From Methylogaea oryzae (GTDB taxonomy: Bacteria; Pseudomonadota; Gammaproteobacteria; Methylococcales; Methylococcaceae): DNA of 64,000 bases. Positions 9,485 through 18,289 of the stretch are shown one piece after another; position 1 is the first letter of the stretch; the number at the start of each line of letters is the position of its first letter. The DNA is taken from contig NZ_AP019782.1 of NCBI RefSeq assembly GCF_019669985.1, forward strand, positions 2,412,001-2,476,000, read 5' to 3'. Under the pieces are notes generated by a model. It was not told the DNA's origin. It worked only from the letters and a program-made list of their open reading frames with translations, and ran no database searches. Both the position numbers and the translations under genes were made by a program.

Positions 9485-10399
9485 ATGAAGAAACCCACCC
9501 GCCCGAAGCGTCCCGCCCCTCACCGGCCCCATTCGGCCGACAGCGGGGAAGCCCAACGCGACCGCCGCCCTCCCTCGTACGGCGGCGATAAGCCTCCTTC
9601 GCGCAAGCCGCGCCCGGCCCAGCCGACCTTACCGCCTGCGGCGGCGGAAGCTTACGATAAGCTGGTGAAAATCGCCGGGCTGCAAGCGGTTACCGCCCTG
9701 TTCAAGCGGGATCACCAGCGGGTGATGCGGCTGTATTACGGCGACAGCCTGAAGACCAAGGTGGGCGAACTCTGCGCCCAAATGGCGCGGCTGCACCGGC
9801 CCTACCGCCTGGTGGACGAGCACGAGCTGGCCCGCATCGCCGGGACGACCCAGCACGGCGGCATCGTGGCGGCGACCCTGCCCCGCGAAATACCGGAGCT
9901 GGACCTCAACGCCGCCCAGCGCTGGGCCAAGGCGGGCGAACCGCTGGTGATCCTGGACGGCGTGGGCAATCCCCACAACCTGGGGGCCATCGCCCGCACC
10001 CTGGCGTTTTTCGGCGTCCGCCACCTGCTGATTTCCGACCACCCGGCCCAGGCGAGCGTGTCCGACGCGGCTTACCGCATTGCCGAAGGGGGATTGGAGT
10101 ATTTGGAAATTTACCGCGCCCGCCATTTGCCGCAGACCATCAAACAGCTGCGTCCGCACTTTCGCTTCGCCGCCACCAGCCTGAGTCCCCGCGCCCTGCA
10201 CTTGGAGCAAATTCCGCCGCAGGGACGCCCCCTAGCCCTGGTGTTCGGCAACGAGGAAAACGGCGTGCCGGCGGAAACCCTTGCCGCTTGTGAACTGGCC
10301 ATTACCCTGCCGGGCAGCGGCTGGGTGCAATCCCTCAACGTGGCGGCCAGCGCGGCGATTTTCATTCAGGAAGTCGCCAAGCGGCGCAAACGGCCGTGA
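9485..10399 (+). CDS. TrmH/SpoU-family RNA 2'-O-methyltransferase (YfiF-like)
   Basis: 304 residues from the ATG at 9485; a TTG 36 bases upstream is in frame but less likely. A basic, low-complexity N-terminus (KKPTRPKRPAPHRPH) precedes an RNA-binding substrate domain (~60-130). The SPOUT methyltransferase domain has motif 1 ILDGVGNPHNLGAIARTLAFFG, motif 2 LALVFGNEENGVP and motif 3 LPGSGWVQSLNVAASAAIF, which build the SAM-binding knot. The overall layout resembles E. coli YfiF rather than RlmB or TrmH. Target RNA is unknown. No clear ribosome binding site is visible upstream. Confidence 0.88.
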   Translation: MKKPTRPKRPAPHRPHSADSGEAQRDRRPPSYGGDKPPSRKPRPAQPTLPPAAAEAYDKLVKIAGLQAVTALFKRDHQRVMRLYYGDSLKTKVGELCAQMARLHRPYRLVDEHELARIAGTTQHGGIVAATLPREIPELDLNAAQRWAKAGEPLVILDGVGNPHNLGAIARTLAFFGVRHLLISDHPAQASVSDAAYRIAEGGLEYLEIYRARHLPQTIKQLRPHFRFAATSLSPRALHLEQIPPQGRPLALVFGNEENGVPAETLAACELAITLPGSGWVQSLNVAASAAIFIQEVAKRRKRP

Positions 10400-10424
10400 C
10401 GCCCATCGCGGGTCGAACCGTTGG

Positions 10425-10895
10425 TTAAAAATCGACCATGCGGTTCATGAACTGGCTCAGCTTGTGGTAAATCTGAGCCGGCGGCGTGCCTTTCTGCAGC
10501 TCCGCCTCGTACAGCGCGATGCGCTTTAGGCGGATGGTTTCGCCCGACATCTGCATCACCGGCAGCGTCCGGGCGTCGTAGGTATCGCCACCGCCCGGAC
10601 GCACCGGTTTCGGCACGACAGCGGTATCGGCTCGGTACGCCAGGGATTTCGCCATCTCGGCGGCAAAGTTAGGATCCTGGTCCACCTGTGCCTCCAGATT
10701 GGCCTGCGAACGGTCCTGTTCCAATGCCTGAATCGCCTCGTCGCTGATATTGACCGAATCGCCGCCGCTTTGCGGTTCGACCTGGCCGCCGTCCTGCTGA
10801 TCGGCGACGGCGGCGGCGATCAACGGCTGCGCCGCGCTATCGACGACGCGATAGGCGTTGGCACTGGCGTTGGCGTTGCTGATTAAGCTAATCAT
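10425..10895 (-). CDS. Hypothetical protein with flagellar-type VNISDEA motif
   Basis: 156 residues, no recognised domain. The N-terminus (MISLISNANASANAYRVVD) and the acidic middle are soluble. GGDSVNISDEAIQALEQ resembles the D-x-V-x-I-S-x-E-A pattern found in small flagellum-associated proteins, and the C-terminus (PPAQIYHKLSQFMNRMVDF) looks helical. A GGGAGG lies rather far (about 15 bases) from the ATG. It converges with the methyltransferase gene. It may be a conserved lineage-specific protein, possibly linked to motility, but that is a guess from one motif. Confidence 0.6.
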   Translation of the reverse strand: MISLISNANASANAYRVVDSAAQPLIAAAVADQQDGGQVEPQSGGDSVNISDEAIQALEQDRSQANLEAQVDQDPNFAAEMAKSLAYRADTAVVPKPVRPGGGDTYDARTLPVMQMSGETIRLKRIALYEAELQKGTPPAQIYHKLSQFMNRMVDF

Positions 10896-11301
10896 GAACG
10901 GATTCCCATACCTCCCTTTCCAGGAGCGAAAGCATGAGTCGTGCCACCGCTAAAAAGCCCGCGCCATGCGGCGCCGGCCAAGGAAATCCGCGCGCTCGAG
11001 CCGCCGCGGGAACATGCCGCCCTGCCGGCGCTCCGGCCCGCGCGGCAAACGTCTGCCCGCCAATCGGAAAACCGTTGCCGCTTGGCAGCCGGACGTTGCT
11101 GGCGAACCGGCATAGCGCGCCGGGGCCATGGCCCAATCGCCGCCGATTTCGCTGAAGCGGCGAAGGCGGTAATCTAGCGGCAATACCGTCAGGCTAACGG
11201 CATGCCGCAAGGTTCGGCCGCTCGACCGGCGCGCGAACCGCGCGGCTTAACGGTATCGATGTGCTCGGCACGTAAAAAACATCCCAATCAAAGGAGATAA
11301 C
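10896..11301. other. Intergenic region without supported gene
   Basis: About 400 GC-rich bases between the divergent hypothetical gene and the BPSS1780-family gene. Several short open frames exist on both strands, but they are compositionally biased (Arg/Ala/Pro) and resemble no protein family. No tRNA or clear small RNA was recognised. A good ribosome binding site (AAAGGAGA) at the right end belongs to the gene starting at 11302. Confidence 0.55.
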
Positions 11302-12045
11302 ATGGAAATTCGCGTTGTTGACGCCGGCCGCGCGTTGAATTGGTTTCAAGACGGCTTTGCGTTGTTCCGCCAGGAACCGCTGGTTTGGATCGTACAGGTA
11401 GTGATCTTCATCGCCGTGTTCATGGTGCTGAGCATGGTGCCGTTGGCCGGGCAGTTCGTGGCCACCCTTTTGTCGGCGGTGTTCGCCGGCGGATTTTTAT
11501 GGAATTGCGAACAAGGACGGAAAGGCCAGCCCCTGAAAATCGATTATCTGTTCGAAGGCTTCCGCCAAAACACCAGTCCCCTGCTCATCGTCGGCGCCGT
11601 TTACGCCCTGGGCACCATGATCGCCGGCGCCATATCCGCCGTGCTGGTGCTGGGCGCGGGGGCCGGGTTGGGCATGGCCGCAAGCGGGATGGGCGACGAC
11701 GGCGCCATGGCCATGATGGGCATGGGCGTCGCCGCCATGCTGGGGCCGATCGTGGTGTTGCTGGTAGCGCTGCTGTTGTCCCTGCCCTTGGCCATGGCTT
11801 TCTGGTTCGCCCCGGCGCTGGTGCTGTTCGACGGCATAGCGCCCTTGGAAGCCATGAAGCTAAGCTTCGTCGCCTGCTGCAAAAATTGGCTGGCGCTGCT
11901 GGTTTACGGCGTGGTTTTCACCGTGCTGGCGCTGTTGGCCTCCATTCCCTTCGGGCTGGGCTGGCTGGTGTTGCTGCCCACCATGATGGCGTCCACCTAC
12001 GCCGCTTACCGGGAAATGTTCCAGGCGAACCGGCCGGCCGCTTAA
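11302..12045 (+). CDS. BPSS1780-family multi-pass membrane protein
   Basis: A 247-residue integral membrane protein with about six hydrophobic segments. It begins with a short amphipathic N-terminus that is diagnostic of the family: MEIRVVDAGRALNWFQDGFALFRQEPLVW. A glycine/methionine-rich stretch (GMAASGMGDDGAMAMMGMG) sits between the middle helices. The family is uncharacterised; members are found across beta- and gammaproteobacteria. The start has a clear AAAGGAGA site. The 3' end overlaps the slt stop by four bases, tail to tail. Confidence 0.85.
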   Translation: MEIRVVDAGRALNWFQDGFALFRQEPLVWIVQVVIFIAVFMVLSMVPLAGQFVATLLSAVFAGGFLWNCEQGRKGQPLKIDYLFEGFRQNTSPLLIVGAVYALGTMIAGAISAVLVLGAGAGLGMAASGMGDDGAMAMMGMGVAAMLGPIVVLLVALLLSLPLAMAFWFAPALVLFDGIAPLEAMKLSFVACCKNWLALLVYGVVFTVLALLASIPFGLGWLVLLPTMMASTYAAYREMFQANRPAA

Positions 12046-14003
12046 AAACATCCCCCGCCGCTCCCGCCGTCGTCGTCCCGGGACGAACCGGCGGGCACTT
12101 CGGGCAACAACTGCCCGATGCGCCGTTTCCCTTTTCCGTTCAACTGCTCCTGATAAATAATGGCGTTACCCAGCACCGTGCTGACGTAATGGCGGGTTTC
12201 CTTGAACGGAATTTGCTCTACCCAAATGTCGGACGGCACGGTGCCGCCGGCCGGCTGCCAGCGGTGCACCCGCTGCGGGCCGGCATTGTAGGCCGCCGCC
12301 GCCATGGCGAAATTGCCGCGGAAGCGCTCCAGCAAATCCTTGAAGTAATAAGTGCCGTAGCGCACGTTGACCTCCGGGTCGTGCAGCAAGCCGACCGAGG
12401 TGAATTTCTCCCGCAGCACCTTGGCGATGGTTTGCGCCGTGGACGGCATGATCTGCATCAAGCCGCGCGCCCCCACCGCCGACTGGGCGTTTCTGTCGAA
12501 AGCGCTTTCCTGGCGGATCAAGCCGTAGACGATGCCGGGATCCAACTGCTGCCGGTCGGCGTGGCGCTCGACGGCGTGCTCGTAGGCCACCGGAAAGCGC
12601 AGGGACAGATCGTCCCAGGTATCGGCGCGAGCCGCCGTGGCGATGGCCACCGAATGCCAGCCCCACTGCTGGGCCAACTTGGCCGCCACCGCTTTATCCT
12701 GGGCGGACAAGCGCTTCAGGGCGTGAAACCATTCCGCCTGCGCCTCGCTGTCGCGATCCAGCCAACGCCATTCCCGCACCGCCTCGAACGGCGGACTGTC
12801 GGCCAAACGCTGCATATCCCTGGCATCCACAACCGTCGGCTTGTGGGACGTGTGGTACTGCCCGCCGATGCGGTCCGCCGCCAGAAATCCGAAGAAGTCC
12901 CGCTGCTGGGCCGCCTGGCCGTAGGCCTCTTTGGACGTTTGGCTCTCGCCCAACTGTTCCAAGGCGCGGCCTTGCCAATAACGCCATTCGGGCTGGTTTT
13001 TTTCCACGGCGCTCAAACGCTGCCAAGCGGACAGCACGGCGGGCCAGTTCCGGGCCAGCAAAGCGGCGCGCACGCGCCAAGCGCGCACGTCCTCGTCGTC
13101 CCGCTCCGCCGGCAGCGCTTCCAAAGCGGCATAAGCGCCGGGGTGACGCGACAAGGCCAACGCCAGCGCCAATCGCCGCTCCATGTAAGCTGCGTCCTCC
13201 GCCGCCACATCCACCTGGGAACGATGGCCGCGCCACAAGCCCAGCGCGCGCTCCGCATCGTGGGAAGCCAGCCGGTCCAGGGCGTGCACGAAAATCTTGC
13301 CGCCCAAATGGCCGGGGGCCGGCAGCGGCGCGCAAGTCAGCGCCAGCTTGGGGTTATCGTGCACCTTGCGCCAAAAGCCGGCGACACGGCGGTCGTCCGC
13401 GCCCATATAAGTTTCGATGGAGGCCGCCAGTTGCGGTTGCTTGTGCTCCAAGGCCAGCTGGAAACGCCGCCAGATTTTGTCCCGCGTCAACCGGCCGGCG
13501 CTGGCCATGCGGTCGAACAGCAGGTCGCAGGATTTGGGCAGGGAATTGCCGCTGAGCCATAGCGCTTCGCCGCCGGCATAGCCCTCGTCGCTCTTGCCGG
13601 TGGCGATTTGGCCGTAGTGGTATAGGCAACGCAGCGCCTTGTCGTCGCCCTCCTGGTAATGGGCGAAAAAACGCCGCCACTCGCCCAGCTCGGCCAAATG
13701 CTCCATCCAATCGCGGCGCAACCGGCTGGCGGCGCGGCTCCAACCGTACTGGTCGAGGAAGGATTCGATGGCGCGATGATTGTCCAAATCGCCCGACAAC
13801 TGGTCGGCCGCCAGGCTAGGATACAGCGGGTAGCCGCGCAGCCGCGGCAGCAACTCCACCCACTCGGCGCGGCGGCCTTTCGCCTGGGCCTGCTCGGCTT
13901 GGTGGAACAACTGGCGCTGGGCGGAAAGGTCGGCGGCGGCGGACGGGAAAGACGGCAGCAACAGCCAGGCGACGGCGAGCCGGATTAGGGTCTGCATAGA
14001 CAT
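12042..14003 (-). CDS. slt: Soluble lytic murein transglycosylase
   Basis: 653 residues with a signal peptide (~1-24, ending SAAA) and a long alpha-superhelical U/L domain. The C-terminal SLT domain has the catalytic glutamate at about residue 499 in IRQESAFD, then GLMQIMPSTA, and YNAGP with ...W near the end. It cleaves peptidoglycan between MurNAc and GlcNAc in the periplasm, producing 1,6-anhydro ends. Length and order match Slt70. The C-terminus is a Ser/Asp/Gly-rich tail ending in a single cysteine. ATG 14003 is chosen; a second ATG lies two codons in. Confidence 0.96.
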   Translation of the reverse strand: MSMQTLIRLAVAWLLLPSFPSAAADLSAQRQLFHQAEQAQAKGRRAEWVELLPRLRGYPLYPSLAADQLSGDLDNHRAIESFLDQYGWSRAASRLRRDWMEHLAELGEWRRFFAHYQEGDDKALRCLYHYGQIATGKSDEGYAGGEALWLSGNSLPKSCDLLFDRMASAGRLTRDKIWRRFQLALEHKQPQLAASIETYMGADDRRVAGFWRKVHDNPKLALTCAPLPAPGHLGGKIFVHALDRLASHDAERALGLWRGHRSQVDVAAEDAAYMERRLALALALSRHPGAYAALEALPAERDDEDVRAWRVRAALLARNWPAVLSAWQRLSAVEKNQPEWRYWQGRALEQLGESQTSKEAYGQAAQQRDFFGFLAADRIGGQYHTSHKPTVVDARDMQRLADSPPFEAVREWRWLDRDSEAQAEWFHALKRLSAQDKAVAAKLAQQWGWHSVAIATAARADTWDDLSLRFPVAYEHAVERHADRQQLDPGIVYGLIRQESAFDRNAQSAVGARGLMQIMPSTAQTIAKVLREKFTSVGLLHDPEVNVRYGTYYFKDLLERFRGNFAMAAAAYNAGPQRVHRWQPAGGTVPSDIWVEQIPFKETRHYVSTVLGNAIIYQEQLNGKGKRRIGQLLPEVPAGSSRDDDGGSGGGCF

Positions 14004-14131
14004 GGAATACTACCAGCGGACAGCAAAAACCAAGCGCCGTGCGGCTTTGGCGATGGACCGAAGTTTACCATCATTCCCGGCGGCCGGCCCTTAAAGGCAT
14101 AATAAGCCGCACCGCTCTTGCCGTTATCGCC

Positions 14132-15937
14132 ATGACCGACACCCCTCCCCGCTTCGACTGGCCCTATTTCCGCCGCATTGCCGCCGAGCACAAAGGCCAG
14201 ATGGTGGCGGGACACATCATCGCCGTGCTGGCGGCGTTGGCGTCCGTGCCGGTACCTTTGCTGATGCCCTTGCTGGTGGACGAGGTGCTGCTGCACAAGC
14301 CGGGCATCACCGTGGCGACGGTCAACAAGCTAGCACCGGTCGAATGGCACGGTCCCCTGCTGTACATCGGCGCTTTGCTGTTGCTGACCTTGCTGCTGCG
14401 CGCCGTATCCACCCTGCTCAACGTGTGGCAGGTGCGGCAGTTCGCGCTGATTTCCAAAGACGCCATCTACCGCATGCGGGTGACCCTGCTGCAACACTTG
14501 CAGCGCGTGTCCATGGCGGAATACGAGTCCCTCGGCGGCGGCGCGGTGGCGGCGCGGCTGGTGACGGACTTGGACAATATTGACAAGTTTCTCGGCGACA
14601 CCCTGGGGCGGCTGCTGGTGTCGGTGCTCACCATCGCCGGCACCGCCGTGGTGCTGCTGTGGATGCACTGGCAATTGGGGCTGTTCATCCTGCTGCTCAA
14701 TCCCCTGGTGATCTATTTCACCCAGGCCATGGGCAAGCGGGTGAAGCAGTTGAAGAAAAGCGAGAACTCCGCCATCGAGGCGTTCCAACTGGCCCTCACC
14801 GAAACCCTGGACGCCGTACAGCAGGTGCGCGCCTGCAACCGGGAGGCCTTCTACCTGGGACGGCTGGCGGACAAGGCCGGCGAAGTGCGCGAGCACTCGG
14901 CCGCTTTCGCCTGGAAAAGCGACGCCGCCAACCGCTTGAGCTACGTGGTGTTCCTGTTCGGCTTCGACGTGTTCCGCGCCTGCGCCATGCTGATGGTGTT
15001 CTATTCCGATCTGAGCATGGGCGAGATGCTGGCCGTGTTCGGCTACCTGTGGTTCATGATGAGCCCGGTGCAGGAAGTATTGAACATCCAGTACGCTTTC
15101 TTTGCCGCCCGCGCCGCGCTGGGCAGGGTCAACCAGTTGGCCGCCCTGCAACAGGAGCCCCATTACCCGCACCTGGCGAACCCGTTCCAGGGCAAGCGCA
15201 CCGTGGGCATCCGCGTGGAAAACCTGCACTTCGCCTATCCCAACGGCCATAGCGTGTTGAACGGCGTCAGCCTGGACATCCGCCCCGGCGAAAAGATCGC
15301 CCTGGTGGGCGCCAGCGGCGGCGGCAAGTCCACCCTGGTGCAGGTGCTGATCGGCATGTACCCGCCCTCTTCCGGCATGGTCTATTACGACGGATCGCCG
15401 CTGGACCGCATCGGCCTGGAAGTGGTGCGCGAACACGTGGTGACGGTGCTGCAACACCCCATGCTGTTCAACGCCACGGTGCGGGAAAACCTGACTTTGG
15501 GCCGCAACCACGGCGACGACGCCCTATGGCGCGCCCTGGCCATCGCCCAGTTGCGCGAGGCGGTGGAGGAAACCGAACTGGGGCTGGACACGGTGGTGGG
15601 GCATTCCGGCATGCGGCTGTCCGGCGGCCAGCGCCAACGGCTGGCCATCGCCCGCATGGTGCTGGCCGAACCCGCCGTGGTGATCCTGGACGAGGCCACC
15701 TCCGCCCTGGACACCGACACCGAACAGCGGTTGCACACGGCCTTGGCCCAATTCCTCGAAGGCCGCACCACCGTCATCGTGGCCCACCGCTTGAGCGCCG
15801 TGCGCCAGGCCGACCGGGTCTACGTATTCGAGGACGGCCATATCTGCGAGCAGGGCGATCACCACAGCCTCATCGCCGCGCGAGGGCTGTACGCCAAGTT
15901 GTACGGAAACCACGCGACGGCGGAAAGTCCCGCATAA
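14132..15937 (+). CDS. ABC transporter, fused permease/ATPase (MsbA-like exporter)
   Basis: 601 residues. Residues ~20-310 form a six-helix exporter membrane domain, and ~350-590 an ATPase with Walker A GASGGGKST, Q-loop VLQHPMLF, signature LSGGQRQRLAIARM, Walker B VVILDEATSALD and H-loop IVAHRLSAVRQ. The architecture is that of homodimeric exporters such as MsbA or multidrug/lipid exporters; the substrate is not predictable. ATG 14132 gives the standard cytoplasmic start; the frame extends upstream but with unlikely sequence. A small K+-channel-like gene follows 66 bases downstream and may be co-transcribed. Confidence 0.9.
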   Translation: MTDTPPRFDWPYFRRIAAEHKGQMVAGHIIAVLAALASVPVPLLMPLLVDEVLLHKPGITVATVNKLAPVEWHGPLLYIGALLLLTLLLRAVSTLLNVWQVRQFALISKDAIYRMRVTLLQHLQRVSMAEYESLGGGAVAARLVTDLDNIDKFLGDTLGRLLVSVLTIAGTAVVLLWMHWQLGLFILLLNPLVIYFTQAMGKRVKQLKKSENSAIEAFQLALTETLDAVQQVRACNREAFYLGRLADKAGEVREHSAAFAWKSDAANRLSYVVFLFGFDVFRACAMLMVFYSDLSMGEMLAVFGYLWFMMSPVQEVLNIQYAFFAARAALGRVNQLAALQQEPHYPHLANPFQGKRTVGIRVENLHFAYPNGHSVLNGVSLDIRPGEKIALVGASGGGKSTLVQVLIGMYPPSSGMVYYDGSPLDRIGLEVVREHVVTVLQHPMLFNATVRENLTLGRNHGDDALWRALAIAQLREAVEETELGLDTVVGHSGMRLSGGQRQRLAIARMVLAEPAVVILDEATSALDTDTEQRLHTALAQFLEGRTTVIVAHRLSAVRQADRVYVFEDGHICEQGDHHSLIAARGLYAKLYGNHATAESPA

Positions 15938-16003
15938 CGATGGCTCCCGACCATACAACACCCGCTCGCCCTGCTGAAAAACGCCCTCCGCTGGATCCCT
16001 GCC

Positions 16004-16312
16004 ATGCGCGAAGACCAGGGCAATAAGGACATTCTGCTCTACATCCTTACCCTGGCCGCCGTAGCTACCCTCGTTGCAGGCCTGCTGCTGTACAACATCA
16101 TAGGCCCCGGCGTCCATACCCTGCTGGACGGCGCGTGGTCCGCCTGGGTCACCCTGACCCACGTGGGTTTCGGCGACGTGGTGCCCACCTCCTTCCTCGG
16201 CCGCGTGTTGTCGTCCCTGCTGATAGTATTCGGCCTGATTCTGTTCGCTTTGTTCACGGCCGCCCTATCGGCGGCGTTCCTGGGCAAAGGCCTGGAGGCC
16301 CTGGGACCGTAA
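16004..16312 (+). CDS. Small two-helix potassium-channel-like protein
   Basis: 102 residues. TM1 (ILLYILTLAAVATLVAGLLLY), a pore helix and selectivity filter (SAWVTLTHVGFGDVVPTS), and TM2 (VLSSLLIVFGLILFALFTAALSAAF) make a minimal pore domain, with no ligand-binding or RCK domain. The signature is HVGFGD where canonical channels have TVGYGD. The start is uncertain: the frame is open further upstream with plausible sequence but no good start codon there, and ATG 16004 has a weak ribosome site. It follows the MsbA-like gene. Function as an ion channel is inferred from the pore loop only. Confidence 0.78.
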   Translation: MREDQGNKDILLYILTLAAVATLVAGLLLYNIIGPGVHTLLDGAWSAWVTLTHVGFGDVVPTSFLGRVLSSLLIVFGLILFALFTAALSAAFLGKGLEALGP

Positions 16313-16509
16313 GCAGCGTTTGGTGGAAAAAGAAACCGGCCGGGTGCTCGACGACGTTGCCGGTGATAAAAGATCCGGCTTGCACGCGATGCTGTTTGCC
16401 CAAACTATGGGGCATAAGGGCGGTGCGGCTCGTCACACCGAATTTGCGGAACTTCGCGATAGAGGGGTTTGCATATACCCCTTCTTGTGAAGAGGCGCAG
16501 TGCTTAGGC

Positions 16510-18153
16510 TTAAAACTGGGCGCTCAGGCCGATGTGTGCCCGCAAGCCGTCTCCGGTGCGTCCGTCAAGATTAGTCGCCAGCACGTGGCCGAATTCGGCG
16601 CGCACGTCGAAATGGTTCATCACGGAGACTTTCGTGCCGAAGCCAACGCTGGCGATTTTGTGGACACGCTCGCCCGGCAACCGGTTCACACTGTTGGTGC
16701 GGGCGCCGTCGAGAAAACCATAGACTTGCGCCCTGAAGGCATCAATCCAATACAAAGTCGGCGGGCCTACTTCGTTTCTGACCACAAAGCCTTCGTCGGC
16801 ATACAGTAGACCTTCCCGAAACCCTCTGACGGCATAGGTGCCGGCGCCGTATAACTGTTCCGAACCCAACAGGTTTTCATTGGCGACTTGAAGCCGGGCG
16901 TTGAGCGCCCAGGTCCAGTCCATAGGCAGGTAAGTCAGCCGGTCCAGGGTGAGATTTCCGTAGACGTATTGCGATTTGGCTCCGGCACGGCTGGCGCTGA
17001 AACGGTCGTCGCGATTGTCACCGGTGATGCCGCCGGGCGAATAGACCAGATTGGCATTGAAGCCGGTGCGGCCGTAGGCGTCTTGCCAAGAGCCGCGATA
17101 GCCGGCAATGAACTGAAAGATATTGGTGATGTTGTTGAATACGGGGGCTGTGGAAAACAGCACGTTGGTGTTGGCGGCTTTGTAATCGATGCCCAAGATG
17201 GCGCTATGGGTATAGCCGCCCAGCTCAGCCAACGGTTTTTCGTAGCGAGCGCTGGCGGTGGCGGAATAGCCGGTGGAATTCAGCGGCGCCGGCAGCAACG
17301 CATGAATATCGGCATAGCTGCCGGACAGTGTCAGTATGTCGCGCCAAGGCAGGGGAACGGTGTAGCTGCCGCTGTGCGCCCTATAGGTATCGCTATCCGG
17401 ACTGGTGGCTAGACTGTAGTTGCCGATATGTCCCAGCCCCAGCAGATTGGCGTGGGTGGCCGACATGCCCAAACGCTCGTTCCGGGTGGAATCCAGACCT
17501 GTGTTGTCGGCGGTGAGCCTCACGTTCCACGGCTTCTGTTCGGTGACGCGGACGGCGATGTCGGTTTCCCCCGGCCTGCCGCCGGGGACAACCACCGCCG
17601 TCGCCGAGCGGTAAGAGTTGGAGCGTTGGATCCAGGCCAAGTCCTCGTCCAGCCTTTTCAGATCGATGGCATCGCCCGGCTGCAACCGAATGTTTTCCCG
17701 GTAGGCGGATTCGGGAAAGTGCTCCGCCCCCTCCACCTTCACCGTCCCCAAGCGCGATTGCAGCACCAACACCTGCACTACGCCCGAGGTGGCGTCCTGC
17801 TCAGGTATGGACACATGGGCCAATGCCTGCGAGCTCTGCAAATACAAGTTCACCTGTTGGGTGAGTTTTTGGATGTGCTCGGCGTCCAGCGGCGCATCGA
17901 GGAATGGCTTCAGGCTCTCCACAAAGCCGCGATCCTGCAACACCGGCAAGCGTGATACGTCGATCGCCAATCCGGGATCGAAAGGGTTCAAATCCTGCTC
18001 CGCCAGTCCTTGTTTTTGAACCTGGCCGGCCGCCGCCATAAATACCAGCGCCTTGAGGCGGAGGGGGCTCGCGGAGAGTTCCGCCCACGCTGGCGCAATA
18101 ATGAAAAGACTTGCCGTAAGCCAGCAAATAACCGAGCGCAAATTGAACCTCAT
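16510..18153 (-). CDS. TpsB outer-membrane transporter (ShlB/FhaC/HecB family)
   Basis: 547 residues from ATG 18153, which gives a clean signal peptide ending AWA; an upstream in-frame start would add 17 residues before it. After an N-terminal plug-helix region come two POTRA domains (~70-220, including GTVKVEGAEHFPES and the DLAWIQRSNSYR type segment). A 16-strand-type beta barrel follows, with the family motif YGAGTYAVRGFREG near residue 440 and a C-terminal aromatic strand ending in Phe. It moves the partner TpsA across the outer membrane. It lies 136 bases downstream of tpsA on the same strand, making a two-partner secretion operon. Confidence 0.93.
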   Translation of the reverse strand: MRFNLRSVICWLTASLFIIAPAWAELSASPLRLKALVFMAAAGQVQKQGLAEQDLNPFDPGLAIDVSRLPVLQDRGFVESLKPFLDAPLDAEHIQKLTQQVNLYLQSSQALAHVSIPEQDATSGVVQVLVLQSRLGTVKVEGAEHFPESAYRENIRLQPGDAIDLKRLDEDLAWIQRSNSYRSATAVVVPGGRPGETDIAVRVTEQKPWNVRLTADNTGLDSTRNERLGMSATHANLLGLGHIGNYSLATSPDSDTYRAHSGSYTVPLPWRDILTLSGSYADIHALLPAPLNSTGYSATASARYEKPLAELGGYTHSAILGIDYKAANTNVLFSTAPVFNNITNIFQFIAGYRGSWQDAYGRTGFNANLVYSPGGITGDNRDDRFSASRAGAKSQYVYGNLTLDRLTYLPMDWTWALNARLQVANENLLGSEQLYGAGTYAVRGFREGLLYADEGFVVRNEVGPPTLYWIDAFRAQVYGFLDGARTNSVNRLPGERVHKIASVGFGTKVSVMNHFDVRAEFGHVLATNLDGRTGDGLRAHIGLSAQF

Positions 18154-18289
18154 AAATATTTCCGTTCTATGATACGGACAAATAGAAACTATTAATAACG
18201 GCAAGGCGAAGCAACCGGCTTCGATGAATAGCGTTTACGCAACAAAAAGCCCGCGGCACTTTTGCCTATTATTCAGATGAAATATAAAC

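Noticed and set aside
10888-11210. Several short overlapping open frames in the gap before the BPSS1780 gene
   Set aside because: Low-complexity Arg/Ala/Pro translations on both strands, no family resemblance, no convincing ribosome sites.
11340-13562. A 740-codon open frame on the plus strand
   Set aside because: It lies out of frame over the BPSS1780 gene and antisense to slt; its Arg/His/Gln/Ala-rich translation is a GC-rich shadow, while the other frames show clear family motifs.
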